Of a stretch of DNA of 64,000 bases, positions 1 through 8,345 are shown piece by piece. Every line of letters starts with the position of its first letter. Position 1 is the stretch's first letter. The stretch lies in contig OZ243951.1 in the NCBI GenBank assembly GCA_965214565.1, forward strand, positions 1,612,001 to 1,676,000, read 5' to 3'. The notes under the pieces were generated by a model, which saw nothing but the letters and a program-made list of their open reading frames with translations, searched no databases and had not been told where the DNA came from. A program made the position numbers and the translations under genes. Origin of the DNA: VXYK01 sp965214565. GTDB lineage: Bacteria; Actinomycetota; Acidimicrobiia; Acidimicrobiales; Aldehydirespiratoraceae.

Positions 1-19
1 TCCTGAACCGGGACACACG

Positions 20-562
20 TTGCTGGGCCGAGCCAATCCGCAGTTGCGAGAACACTCATACTTCGGTCAAGACCTAGGGAGCCGAGAAACTCTCTGCGCG
101 GTGGGATCAGCGATGCATACCTCTCGCATCCGGGGGAGCCGACGAGATGCGCCTTACTGGACTCAGTTTGATCTTCGGCGAGTCCTGACATCCTATTTCG
201 ATGGGCTGATCCACGCATGCATCCTCCGATGGTGCGAACCGCAGGAAGCCTGGTGGGGGCCTGCCAGCCGTGATTGCTGTGACTTTTTGCTGCATCTGGA
301 GAGCTTGGACTTCGACTTCGATCTGCTGCTCCCGGAACTACTGCTCGCCTGCGCGCAAGAGAAACTTCCCGAGGAAGCAGCAGCACAAGTCTTGACGACA
401 GCGAGAAAGCGTATCGGCCGCCTTGACGGCTCTTTGGATGAACGCTCTCGGAGCCATTTGCAACTCGGCATAGATCTGTGTGAGATGGCGCTAACCGTCG
501 ATGACAGCATGCGCCGGCGGGTGGCGTCTATGGCTTGGCGATCTCGGGCGGTACTCATCTAG
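20..562 (+). CDS. Hypothetical protein, 5' end uncertain
   Basis: Product not recognised. The frame is open from the window edge, so the gene may begin upstream; the first listed codon is a TTG and an internal ATG at 113 is an alternative start. The C-terminal 100 residues look protein-like: acidic and leucine-rich helices (around FDFDLLLPELLLACAQE) and a helical tail, with no signal peptide or membrane segment. It precedes, in the opposite orientation, an XRE-ImmA gene, so it lies in the accessory patch on the 3' side of tRNA-Thr. No function is proposed. Confidence 0.45.
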   Translation: MLGRANPQLREHSYFGQDLGSRETLCAVGSAMHTSRIRGSRRDAPYWTQFDLRRVLTSYFDGLIHACILRWCEPQEAWWGPASRDCCDFLLHLESLDFDFDLLLPELLLACAQEKLPEEAAAQVLTTARKRIGRLDGSLDERSRSHLQLGIDLCEMALTVDDSMRRRVASMAWRSRAVLI

Positions 563-660
563 TGGGCGGCATAGCGCCATCGAGCCTGGACGGGGTGTAA
601 CCGTTAGCATGTTGGCCGACAGGGCTCGGCTCATAATTGCTCGTGGCAGCACGACAATTG

Positions 661-1764
661 CTACCCGGAAGACGGGTTCGGAAGCTCGACAACAACACGG
701 TCGCTGAGGTGGAGCAGCTTCGGTCTGGCAGGCTCACCCAGATAGACGGTTCGAAGTCGCTGCTCGATCATGCCAGCGAGATCGGCGATGTCAGCCGTGG
801 ATAATCCAGCCTGCTTGAGAGCATCGATCACTCTCCGAACGAGGTTCGGTTCCTCAGCTTCGAATTCTGCGGGCTCCCGGCTCCGTCCCCCGGGTTGAGT
901 GCTGAGTTCGATCTCAAGGCGCTTCCGTCGTTCGGGACTAATCGTTCCCACATCGAGAGCGCGGCGAATAAGGAAGGCAATCGAAACACTCCAGCGCTGC
1001 TTGAGCATGACGAGCCGTCGGAAGTCCACGGTCCGGAGTTCACGACGGGCATCGGCTGTGGGCATGAGGAGTTCCGATGCGAAAGCATCAGCCTGTGCCT
1101 CCAGCATTGAACGTTCGATCTCATCAGTCGGCACGGTGGTCTCATGGCCGAGCACGATGTGACCTACCTCGTGTGCCAGAGTAAAGCGTCTACGGCTTGC
1201 TGGGTGCGAACCGTTGAGCGTGATCACCCAGTCACACCACACTCCCCGGTGCGAGGTTGCTGATTGCTTTCGGTGGAAGCAGTCCATCAGGACCACCGGA
1301 ACCGCGGCGCTCTCGACAAGGCCAACAAGATTCGGAAGCGGCCCCGAGGGAACTCGCCACACCCGGCGGAGATGTGCGGCTGCGTCAGCTGGGCCCGTCT
1401 CCACGGGCACACGCGGAAAATCAAGCGACGGAAGCACATCCACCTCCGAAAAGAGCGCGTCGATTTCGAGTACACGCATCTTGACCTGAGCGTTAGCGAG
1501 ATTGTGAGGCTTTACCGGAAGTGTTTTCATCTTCCGGTGGACCATTGCCGCGACAGAGTCGTCGAGTGGGGGACGTCTTGCTAGGAGGAACGACTCGGGA
1601 ATGCCGCACGTGCTACACCACAGCGGGAGCAAGCTTTGAGGTATCACCTTCTCGCCGCGCTCGACCTGCGATACGAAGGGCTGGCTCTTTCCGAGTTTCT
1701 TGGCAAGTTGCCCCTGCGTTAGTCCGGCTCCGACTCTTGCAAGTTCAATCAGTTTGGGCTCCAC
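661..1764 (-). CDS. XRE-family regulator fused to ImmA/IrrE metallopeptidase
   Basis: A two-domain regulator of 367 residues. Residues about 5-60 form an XRE helix-turn-helix (LTQGQLAKKLGKSQPFVSQV). Residues about 180-260 are an ImmA/IrrE-type zinc peptidase with the HEVGH motif followed by a downstream acidic residue in a helix (EAQADAFASELLMP). In known members the peptidase cleaves a repressor or the regulator controls its own operon, usually in mobile elements, toxin-antitoxin loci or stress regulons. Translation starts at a GTG that shares one base with the stop codon of the upstream gene (TAGTG), implying translational coupling. A C-terminal 100-residue extension has no recognisable domain. 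The substrate is unknown; the immediate partner gene is the obvious candidate. Confidence 0.85.
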   Translation of the reverse strand: MEPKLIELARVGAGLTQGQLAKKLGKSQPFVSQVERGEKVIPQSLLPLWCSTCGIPESFLLARRPPLDDSVAAMVHRKMKTLPVKPHNLANAQVKMRVLEIDALFSEVDVLPSLDFPRVPVETGPADAAAHLRRVWRVPSGPLPNLVGLVESAAVPVVLMDCFHRKQSATSHRGVWCDWVITLNGSHPASRRRFTLAHEVGHIVLGHETTVPTDEIERSMLEAQADAFASELLMPTADARRELRTVDFRRLVMLKQRWSVSIAFLIRRALDVGTISPERRKRLEIELSTQPGGRSREPAEFEAEEPNLVRRVIDALKQAGLSTADIADLAGMIEQRLRTVYLGEPARPKLLHLSDRVVVELPNPSSG

Positions 1765-2378
1765 TACCCCTCCTGATCTCCGGCTTCAAGAATTTGGGCT
1801 GCAGTTCGTTTCGCTGATATAGCGGCAGGGCCAGCAGTTGGCGATATAGGAAGGGTCGGCGTTTCAGGGAGCATTCCACCTGTGGCTAGATCGCTAAGGT
1901 CGACTATCCACTCGACCTGTTGCTTGCGCATCGGCCCCTTGCGGTATTTTGCAACGACGAACTGCGAGACTAGGCCCGTGTGATCGTTGTATACAGGTCC
2001 AGCCGTGACGTAGATGAGTGGATCCAGTCCGGGAAGTGGTTGCTGGCGACTGATCGTTTCCTGCTGCCGGGAATGGTGATTCGACGACCTATAGCCACTC
2101 CGCAGTTTCTTGACGCGGATCGCGTAGGTGTCATCAACAATCCAGAAGCGTTGGCCTTTGACTGTCGTAGAGCAGAGTCCCCCGAGCCCCTCGAGGCCGT
2201 CGGTGAGGCTTGTGATTGCGAAGTCGAATGCGACCGCTGGCTCGGTTCGGGCTTCGTTGAATTTCTCCCTAGCGGCGAGTTCCCGGGCGCGTTGGCTTGA
2301 AGTCTCAAGTGCCTCGAGCAGGGCGGCGGCCCTCTTCTGGCCGAGAGTCGAGCGGAAGTGCTGTTCAGATCCCATCAT
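1764..2378 (-). CDS. Hypothetical protein, first gene of the XRE-ImmA operon
   Basis: A soluble protein of 204 residues that I do not recognise. The N-terminal part is a charged helix (about residues 10-45), the middle (about 60-150) is mixed alpha/beta with many aromatic and basic residues (KGQRFWIVDDTYAIRVKKLR), and the C-terminus is Pro/Thr/Ala-rich. It is transcribed first and its stop overlaps the start of the XRE-ImmA gene by one base. By analogy with other XRE-ImmA pairs it could be a toxin, a DNA-binding partner or the protease substrate, but nothing in the sequence decides this. A strong promoter lies so close to the ATG that the mRNA may be leaderless. Confidence 0.7.
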   Translation of the reverse strand: MMGSEQHFRSTLGQKRAAALLEALETSSQRARELAAREKFNEARTEPAVAFDFAITSLTDGLEGLGGLCSTTVKGQRFWIVDDTYAIRVKKLRSGYRSSNHHSRQQETISRQQPLPGLDPLIYVTAGPVYNDHTGLVSQFVVAKYRKGPMRKQQVEWIVDLSDLATGGMLPETPTLPISPTAGPAAISAKRTAAQILEAGDQEG

Positions 2379-2386
2379 GGACGAAT

Positions 2387-2417
2387 ATTATAAGCACAAA
2401 TATAACCACCATGGTGG
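2387..2417 (-). promoter_or_regulatory. Promoter with palindromic operator for the XRE-ImmA operon
   Basis: On the minus strand a perfect -10 hexamer TATAAT (2387-2392) ends nine bases before the ATG at 2378, so transcription would begin at or within two or three bases of the start codon, giving a leaderless mRNA. The expected -35 region, 17 bases upstream, coincides with a perfect 12-base palindrome CCACCATGGTGG (2406-2417). This is a plausible operator for autorepression by the XRE domain. Confidence 0.55.
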
Positions 2418-2602
2418 ATACAATCACGCGAGGTCTCGCTGGCAGCTCCAAGAAATCGGGTCTTAGCGTTAGCCGGAGTCGTTCGGTTCTGCTGTGTATC
2501 AGACTGTACGCTCGGAGGTTCCTTTGAATTCTAGACCCACCGCATTTGTTCTACGGATTCGAATTCTCCCCCCGAATGGAGCTTGACCGGAGGTTTCGCG
2601 GA

Positions 2603-2674
2603 GCCCGAGACAGGAGTCGAACCTGCGACCTGCTGTTTACAAGACAGCTGCTCTACCAACTGAGCTACTCGGGC
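2603..2674 (-). tRNA. tRNA-Thr (anticodon TGT)
   Basis: The minus strand folds as a full cloverleaf: 7-bp acceptor stem GCCCGAG/CTCGGGC, D-loop with AGTTGGTAGA, anticodon loop CTTGTAA with TGT at positions 34-36 (reads ACA), and T-loop TTCGACT. CCA is not encoded. Its 3' end faces the XRE-ImmA patch at 0.6-2.4 kb. Confidence 0.95.
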
Positions 2675-2797
2675 GTCGCCTCAGCGTAAAGCCGTTTGTG
2701 CCGATCAGTGCCGAATTTTTCTGCTGCGGTTCCCATTGCGCGCCGTGATCTGTCAAGCTAAGGCATACTTGGCACTCACCCGCGAGGAGCAAAGCCG

Positions 2798-3403
2798 ATG
2801 ACAGCACCTGGGCGTTACGCCGCATCCGACAACTCGTTCACAAAGTCGACGGCGACCGCCGCCGCGAGAGGCGGAATACTGATCGCTATAGCCGTCGTCA
2901 TCGGTGTGTTGTTGCTGTGGCAGGGATTCGATGGCGACGATCCCGTCGAGACCGATGACAGCGACACCAGCGACGACATGGTGGAGGAGGAAACCACGAC
3001 TACCTCTCGTGGTGCCGGCGGAGACGACACGCCCGACACAACTGTGACAACGACCACAGCCGCTCCCGTGGTAGTCGATCCGCCGAACTTGGTGAAAGTC
3101 GCGGTCCTCAACGGCCGTGGTGAGACGGGCTTGGCGGGATCGCGTTCGGATCACCTCAAAACCGCCGGGTACGTGTCGATCGCGGCAAATGCTGATACGA
3201 GCGACAAAGAGTTCAGCCGGGTCTATTTCACGCCCGGATACGCCGATGAGGCCGAACTGGTTGCAGTGGCTCTGAACGGTTCGCCGTCTGTCATCGAGGC
3301 GGCACCCTCTGATCCCCTCACCCTGGTAGCTGAGACCTACCGGGAAGCCACCACCGACTACCACATCTATGTGGTACTCGGCGCCGACGCTGTTCTGGGC
3401 TGA
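2798..3403 (+). CDS. Membrane-anchored LytR_C domain protein
   Basis: A 201-residue envelope protein. Residues about 25-45 form one transmembrane helix (GILIAIAVVIGVLLLWQG). A long acidic, Thr-rich linker follows (about 48-95), then a C-terminal LytR_C domain (about 100-200) with the typical opening VKVAVLNGRGETGLA and the pattern of two small strands with an intervening helix. LytR_C domains are found at the C-terminus of LytR-CpsA-Psr cell-wall ligases or alone in actinobacterial membrane proteins; here the ligase domain is absent, so this is a stand-alone LytR_C protein outside the membrane. Its role in wall assembly is inference. Confidence 0.8.
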   Translation: MTAPGRYAASDNSFTKSTATAAARGGILIAIAVVIGVLLLWQGFDGDDPVETDDSDTSDDMVEEETTTTSRGAGGDDTPDTTVTTTTAAPVVVDPPNLVKVAVLNGRGETGLAGSRSDHLKTAGYVSIAANADTSDKEFSRVYFTPGYADEAELVAVALNGSPSVIEAAPSDPLTLVAETYREATTDYHIYVVLGADAVLG

Positions 3404-3506
3404 CCATCGCGGTGCCCCGCCGATGTCGGCTGACGCCAGCACGACTCGCTGACCGGCGGAACCCGCTGGACGAGGCGCGCCCATAGACGATGGGTCAAAC
3501 TGGGTC

Positions 3507-4502
3507 GTGCGCGTTCTCGCCTGCCCCGACAAGTTCCGTGGAACCGCGAGCGCCACCGACGTAGCAGCCGCAGTCGCCGCAGCGGCTTCAGACCAAGGCT
3601 GGGACTGCATCGTCCAACCTATGGCTGACGGAGGCGAAGGCACCCTCGAAGCGTTCGGCGGTGCTAACCGAACGACCCCGGTCACTGGACCCGACCGCTC
3701 AGTTGTGCAGGCCGAATGGCGTCTCGACTCCAAACTGGCGATCATTGAGATGGCTCGGGCGTCGGGTTTGAGTCTGGTGGGAGGGTCCGATCTCAATGAT
3801 GCGGTCCAAGCCACAACCGCGGGCACCGGAGAGTTGATCTCGACGGCTGCCGACTGCGGGGCCACCAGAATCATTGTCGGGTTGGGAGGATCGGCGACCA
3901 CTGACGGCGGCATGGGTGCGCTGAAAGCGATGGCGCCGCTGGCCCGGTATCGCGGGGTCGATATCGAGGTTGCGGCCGATGTGAGGACCAAGTTCCTCGA
4001 CGCAGCGGAAGTGTTCGGTCCACAGAAGGGGGCGTCTGAGGCAGAAGTCGCATCGCTGGCGGGACGTCTAGCCCGGTTGGCTCAGGTCTATCGATCCGAG
4101 CACGGCGTCGACGTGACCGATGTGCCGAGGAGTGGCGCAGCCGGTGGTCTAGGGGGCGGACTGTTCGCGGTCGGTGCGGACCTGTGCGACGGTTTCGAGC
4201 TGATTGCTGACTCAGTGGGCCTCTACGAGTTGATCGAGGACGTTGACCTGGTGATCACCGGAGAGGGTCGCCTCGACGCCACATCGTTTGAGGGAAAGGT
4301 CGTGGGAGGTGTTGCGGAACTGGCACGACATGCCGATGTTCCGGTAATGGCCATTGTCGGGCAGGCGACCGACGATGTCGCCGAGATGATCCCGTCAGTG
4401 GACTTGACGGCGACCTATGGCGAGGAACGCGCTCTCAAAGACACGCTCGGCTGTGTAGAGACGGCAGCCGGTGAGTGGCTCAACGCTTGCCCTTGGCGCT
4501 GA
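3507..4502 (+). CDS. glxK: Glycerate 2-kinase
   Basis: Phosphorylates D-glycerate with ATP to 2-phosphoglycerate, linking glyoxylate or glycerate use to glycolysis. The 331-residue protein has the family's N-terminal signature (ACPDKFRGTASA), the glycine-rich ADGGEGTLEAF, GLGGSATTDGG near residue 130, the PRSGAAGGLGGGL segment near 210 and ITGEGRLDATSFEGK near 250. The length is slightly below the usual 370-380. A GTG start is used. The 3' end overlaps the end of the convergent small membrane gene by 23 bases. Confidence 0.93.
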   Translation: MRVLACPDKFRGTASATDVAAAVAAAASDQGWDCIVQPMADGGEGTLEAFGGANRTTPVTGPDRSVVQAEWRLDSKLAIIEMARASGLSLVGGSDLNDAVQATTAGTGELISTAADCGATRIIVGLGGSATTDGGMGALKAMAPLARYRGVDIEVAADVRTKFLDAAEVFGPQKGASEAEVASLAGRLARLAQVYRSEHGVDVTDVPRSGAAGGLGGGLFAVGADLCDGFELIADSVGLYELIEDVDLVITGEGRLDATSFEGKVVGGVAELARHADVPVMAIVGQATDDVAEMIPSVDLTATYGEERALKDTLGCVETAAGEWLNACPWR

Positions 4503-4674
4503 CGACCCAGCTGCCGATAGCCACGATGATTACCAGAAACAGACCGAACTTCAGGATCCCCGCGAGTGAGCCGACCAACCACTGGACAAGTGTGACCATG
4601 CCGAAGACAGCCAGAGCCGCGATCACGACGACCGCAGGGAACGGCATCCGACCTGCATTAGTCGATTTGTTCAT
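4480..4674 (-). CDS. Small two-helix membrane protein
   Basis: A 64-residue protein starting at MNKSTNAGRM, with two hydrophobic helices (about residues 12-32 and 38-58) and a basic C-terminus AKGKR. It could be read 16 codons further upstream, but that segment is not hydrophobic and the internal ATG gives a normal membrane topology. It converges on and overlaps the glycerate kinase gene. No family can be named. Confidence 0.6.
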   Translation of the reverse strand: MNKSTNAGRMPFPAVVVIAALAVFGMVTLVQWLVGSLAGILKFGLFLVIIVAIGSWVVSAKGKR

Positions 4675-4814
4675 GAGACCAGCGTACTTCAACGACGCTC
4701 GAACCGCCCAGAGCAAGCGCAATCAGAATCAATTCCCGATAGTCTCGGTCGGGAATTGGTCTCGGGCGTGCAGACACCCCGAGAAATGCCGAGATGCGAG
4801 GAAGACACAACACC

Positions 4815-5090
4815 ATGAGCGTCACCGTACGAGTCCCAGCCACACTCCGAGCCCTGACCGCCGGCGAATCCGAGATTTCGGTTGAAGGCGAAACCGTGGC
4901 GGCGGTGCTCGACAGTCTCGAAAGCTCGCATCCGGGTTTCAAGGAGCGAATCCTCGACGATGCAGGCGAACTGCGTCGCTTCGTGAACCTGTTCGTGAGT
5001 GATGACGATGTCCGGTTCCTCGACGGACTCTCCACCGCGGTGCCGCCAGGAGAAACGCTGAGCATCGTTCCTGCCGTAGCAGGCGGATAA
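4815..5090 (+). CDS. cysO: CysO-like ubiquitin-fold sulfur carrier (MoaD/ThiS family)
   Basis: A 91-residue beta-grasp protein ending in the diglycine (PAVAGG) that is thiocarboxylated in sulfur carriers. Internal features, RRFVNLFVSDDDVRFLDGL and the terminal LSIVPAVAGG, match the mycobacterial CysO carrier of the O-phosphoserine cysteine pathway more closely than MoaD. The start at ATG 4815 fits the family; an in-frame ATG seven codons earlier is less likely. The usual neighbours, a CysM-type synthase and a Mec+ peptidase, are not in this window, so the cysteine role rests on similarity alone. Confidence 0.8.
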   Translation: MSVTVRVPATLRALTAGESEISVEGETVAAVLDSLESSHPGFKERILDDAGELRRFVNLFVSDDDVRFLDGLSTAVPPGETLSIVPAVAGG

Positions 5091-5134
5091 ATCGCCCCCT
5101 CGGTAGTTGCGATTTCGGCGTCCCCCAGATTGAA

Positions 5135-5161
5135 TTAGCACTCGCGGCACGAGAGTGCCAG
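5135..5161 (+). promoter_or_regulatory. CIRCE operator (HrcA site) upstream of groEL
   Basis: Left arm TTAGCACTC, a nine-base spacer, right arm GAGTGCCAG. The consensus is TTAGCACTC-N9-GAGTGCTAA, so the left arm is perfect and the right arm differs at two terminal bases. It lies 38 bases before the GTG start of groEL, as expected for HrcA repression of a heat-shock gene. Confidence 0.9.
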
Positions 5162-5198
5162 CGATGATCTGTCTGTCAGAAACGAATCTGGAGGAACT

Positions 5199-6818
5199 GT
5201 GGCCAAGACCATTCAATTCGACGAACAAGCCCGGCGTGGGCTCGAAGCGGGGATGAACCAACTCGCCGACGCAGTCCGAGTCACTCTCGGCCCCAAGGGT
5301 CGCAACGTGGTGCTCGAAAAGAAGTGGGGCGCCCCCACAATCACCAACGACGGCGTCTCGATCGCCAAAGAGATCGAGCTCGAAGACCCCAACGAACGCA
5401 TCGGGGCCGAGCTGGTCAAAGAGGTCGCCAAGAAGACCGACGATGTGGCAGGCGACGGAACCACCACAGCCACGGTCCTGGCCTGGTCGATGGTCCGCGA
5501 AGGTCTGCGCAACGTTGCGGCAGGCGCCAACCCGATGTCTGTCAAGCGCGGCATCGAGCAGGCCGTCGAGGTAGCCGTTGCATCCATCGCTGACAACGCC
5601 CACGACGTGTCCGACGACAAGGAGCAGATCGCCAATGTCGCCGCCATCTCCTCGGCTGACCCGGAGATCGGCTCCACGATCGCCGATGCCATCGACAGCG
5701 TCGGCAAAGACGGCGTGATAACCGTCGAAGAGGGCCAGACCTTCGGCCTCGACCTCGACTTCGTCGAGGGCATGCGCTTCGACAAGGGCTACATCTCGCC
5801 CTACAGCGTCACCGACACCGAGCGCATGGAAGCGGTGCTCGACAACCCCTACATCCTGCTCGTCGGGTCGAAGATCTCCGCTGTGCGCGATCTCGTGCCC
5901 GTGCTCGAGAAGGTGATGCAGTCGAGTCGTCCGCTGCTGATCATCGCCGAGGACGTGGAGGGCGAGGCGCTCGCCACGCTCGTGGTCAACAAGATCCGCG
6001 GCACCTTCACTTCGGTGTCGGTCAAGGCCCCTGGCTTCGGTGAACGCCGCAAGGCCATGCTCCAAGACATCGCCATCCTCACCGGTGGACAGGTCGTGTC
6101 AGAGGAGGTCGGCCTGAAGCTCGAGGGTGTGACTCTCGACATGCTCGGTGAGGCACGCAAGATCGTGGTCACCAAGGACGAGACCACCGTCATCGAGGGC
6201 GCTGGCGATACGGCCGACGTGACAGGTCGAATCAACCAGATCCAGGCCGAGATCGAGAACACCGACTCCGACTACGACCGTGAGAAACTCCAGGAGCGCC
6301 GTGCGAAGCTCTCCGGCGGTGTGGCCGTGCTCAAGGTCGGCGCCGCCACAGAGGTCGAGCTCAAAGAGAAGAAGCACCGCATCGAGGACGCGGTGTCGAC
6401 CACCAAGGCCGCCATCGAAGAGGGTGTCGTCGCCGGTGGCGGGACAACGTTGATCCGTGCCCAGAGCGCGGTGCGTGACGCTGTCTCCGACATCGCCGAC
6501 CCTGACGAGCAGGTGGGTGCCCGTATCGTGGCCAAGGCGCTCGAAGGCCCGCTCTACCAGATTGCGGTCAACGCAGGCATGGAAGGCGGAGTCATTGTGG
6601 AGAAGGTGCGCAACCTTGAAGGCTCCAACGGACTTGACGCCGACAGCGGCGAATACGTCGACCTGATCGCTGCGGGAATCATCGATGCTGCCAAGGTGAC
6701 CCGTTCGGCTCTGCAGAACGCTGCTTCGATCGCAGCGTTGTTCCTCACCACGGAGGCCGTCATCGCCGACGCCCCGGAGGACTCCGCCGCCCCCGCAATG
6801 CCTGACATGGATTTCTGA
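5199..6818 (+). CDS. groL: Chaperonin GroEL (60 kDa)
   Basis: ATP-driven protein folding cage subunit. At 539 residues it is full length, with LGPKGRNVVLEKKWGAPTITNDGV near the N-terminus, the ATP-binding GDGTTTATVLA near residue 85 and the equatorial GVVAGGGTTL near 410. The start is GTG, preceded by the ribosome site GGAGGAAC. No groES lies next to it. The C-terminus ends in PAMPDMDF rather than a GGM-repeat or His-rich tail. A CIRCE operator sits directly upstream, so HrcA control is likely. Confidence 0.97.
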   Translation: MAKTIQFDEQARRGLEAGMNQLADAVRVTLGPKGRNVVLEKKWGAPTITNDGVSIAKEIELEDPNERIGAELVKEVAKKTDDVAGDGTTTATVLAWSMVREGLRNVAAGANPMSVKRGIEQAVEVAVASIADNAHDVSDDKEQIANVAAISSADPEIGSTIADAIDSVGKDGVITVEEGQTFGLDLDFVEGMRFDKGYISPYSVTDTERMEAVLDNPYILLVGSKISAVRDLVPVLEKVMQSSRPLLIIAEDVEGEALATLVVNKIRGTFTSVSVKAPGFGERRKAMLQDIAILTGGQVVSEEVGLKLEGVTLDMLGEARKIVVTKDETTVIEGAGDTADVTGRINQIQAEIENTDSDYDREKLQERRAKLSGGVAVLKVGAATEVELKEKKHRIEDAVSTTKAAIEEGVVAGGGTTLIRAQSAVRDAVSDIADPDEQVGARIVAKALEGPLYQIAVNAGMEGGVIVEKVRNLEGSNGLDADSGEYVDLIAAGIIDAAKVTRSALQNAASIAALFLTTEAVIADAPEDSAAPAMPDMDF

Positions 6819-6847
6819 TCTCCGACCCCGGGGATAAGTTGTAGTCG

Positions 6848-7357
6848 ATGAGTGGGGCTGAACTGCATTCGGTTTGCGAGGCGCTGGCCCCGTTGGTCGG
6901 TGTCTGGCGAGGAACTGGGGACGGTCACTACCCGACCGTCCCCGACTTCTCGTATCTCGAAGACCTTGAGTTCTCTCACATCGGGAAGCCCTTCTTGGCC
7001 ATGACCCAGCGCACCCGCGACCCGCTCAGCGACGCACCGCTGCACTCCGAGGTCGGCTATCTCCGTCCGCAGCCCCGATCGCGTATGGAACTGGTGCTCA
7101 CGCAACCGACGGGGGTCGTGGAGATCCATGTCGGTTCGGTGACCGAAACCGACGGGCCGCTGGTCGTCGACCTGCGCACCGAACGGGTGGAGGGGACGCG
7201 CACTGCCAAACCCATCACCGAGGTCCGGCGCCGTCTCGAGGTGTCTGGAGACAGGCTGGTCTCGGAGATGTGGATGGCTGCCATGGGGCAGCCGCTCACG
7301 CATCATCTGCGGGCGGATCTGACCCGGGTCGACGACCGCCGCGGCGCCTGGGCCTGA
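6848..7357 (+). CDS. Nitrobindin-like heme-binding beta-barrel protein
   Basis: A 169-residue lipocalin-like barrel of the nitrobindin (THAP4-like, former DUF1794) family. The family's GxWxGxG appears as GVWRGTGDG near residue 18, SYLEDLEFSHIGKPFL follows, and a histidine pair (LTHHLRADL) near residue 155 lies where the heme-ligand histidine is expected. Family members bind ferric heme and react with nitrogen oxides or peroxynitrite. It follows groEL by 29 bases but may have its own promoter. Confidence 0.85.
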   Translation: MSGAELHSVCEALAPLVGVWRGTGDGHYPTVPDFSYLEDLEFSHIGKPFLAMTQRTRDPLSDAPLHSEVGYLRPQPRSRMELVLTQPTGVVEIHVGSVTETDGPLVVDLRTERVEGTRTAKPITEVRRRLEVSGDRLVSEMWMAAMGQPLTHHLRADLTRVDDRRGAWA

Positions 7358-7419
7358 CCCCGCCAGGTTCCATCTGTGTCTCTGCTGGCTCCGCGCGGAG
7401 CGGTCGGTAGTGTGGAGTT

Positions 7420-8217
7420 GTGAGTGCTCGCTCGCGTAGTCAGCAGAGGCTAGTCAGGCCGTGGTCGCCTCAACAGAGCGGCAGTGGGCGGTCGAACGCG
7501 GAGTTGGCCACCGAGGAACCGATGGCGATCGAACTCGACGGCGTCCGTGTGGCAACGACCATGCGCACGCCAGGCCACGATTTCGAGTTGGCTGCGGGGT
7601 TCTGTCATACCGAGGGACTGCTTGACGGTCACCCCGTGCTGACCGTCAAGTACTGCGAGACTGAATCGGCGCTGGCCAGCGAGTTCAACGTTGTGAGCGT
7701 CTCTACGGGAGGAAAGGCGCCCGTCCCGGTGCCGCGGCTCACCGCCACGACCTCGTCGTGCGGATTCTGCGGCACCGACGAGATCGACCAGTTGGCCGAC
7801 AGGCTCGACCCCGTCACAGGGGCTGCGCTGGACTGGCAGGTTCTCGCAGGCGCTCCTGATGCGATGCTCAAAGACCAGACTCTGTTCAGCGAGACGGGGG
7901 CAGTCCATGCGGCGGGGATGGTCAACCCCGACGGGACGGTCACAAAAACCCGCGAGGACATCGGCCGGCACAACGCGGTCGACAAGATGGTCGGTCGTCT
8001 GCTGTTCGATGGGCAGATACCAGCCAACGGCTCGGCGGTGGTGGTGAGCGGACGAGCCAGTTTCGAGCTGGTCCACAAGGCCTGGGCTGCGGGTTTTCGA
8101 GCCCTGGTTGCGGTGAGCGCGCCGACTGCGTTGGCTGTCGCCACAGCAGAGCGGGCCGGTATGCAACTAGCAGGCTTTGCCCGAGGCGGGTCGCTCACCG
8201 TCTACGTCGACGTCTGA
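7420..8217 (+). CDS. fdhD: Formate dehydrogenase accessory sulfurtransferase FdhD
   Basis: Transfers sulfur from a cysteine desulfurase to the molybdenum cofactor of formate dehydrogenase. The 265-residue protein has the conserved cysteine pair in SCGFCGTDEI near residue 110, GAVHAAG near 165, the REDIGRHNAVDK block near 180, and VSGRASFELVHKAWAAG. It starts at GTG. No formate dehydrogenase is present in this window, so the client enzyme is encoded elsewhere. Confidence 0.93.
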   Translation: MSARSRSQQRLVRPWSPQQSGSGRSNAELATEEPMAIELDGVRVATTMRTPGHDFELAAGFCHTEGLLDGHPVLTVKYCETESALASEFNVVSVSTGGKAPVPVPRLTATTSSCGFCGTDEIDQLADRLDPVTGAALDWQVLAGAPDAMLKDQTLFSETGAVHAAGMVNPDGTVTKTREDIGRHNAVDKMVGRLLFDGQIPANGSAVVVSGRASFELVHKAWAAGFRALVAVSAPTALAVATAERAGMQLAGFARGGSLTVYVDV

Positions 8218-8345
8218 CCGACCCGGACCCGTGGTCCGTCAATTGGTCCTGCCGCGGTCCTGCGCCGCCCGGCCACGAAGCGAATGGGTTGAGACCGGGG
8301 TCTGAGAAGGGTTGGCAGCCGTCGCCAGGGAGAGGCGCTGGGGTC

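Noticed and set aside
2753..3991. 412-codon minus-strand frame
   Set aside because: Antisense to the LytR_C and glycerate kinase genes, which both have clear family motifs.
4689..6065. 458-codon minus-strand frame across cysO and groEL
   Set aside because: Shadow of groEL on the opposite strand; repetitive His/Asp/Gly composition typical of antisense GC-rich frames.
8218..8345. Terminator between fdhD and hemQ
   Set aside because: There is a short GGAC/GTCC pairing but no stable stem with a T-run on either strand.
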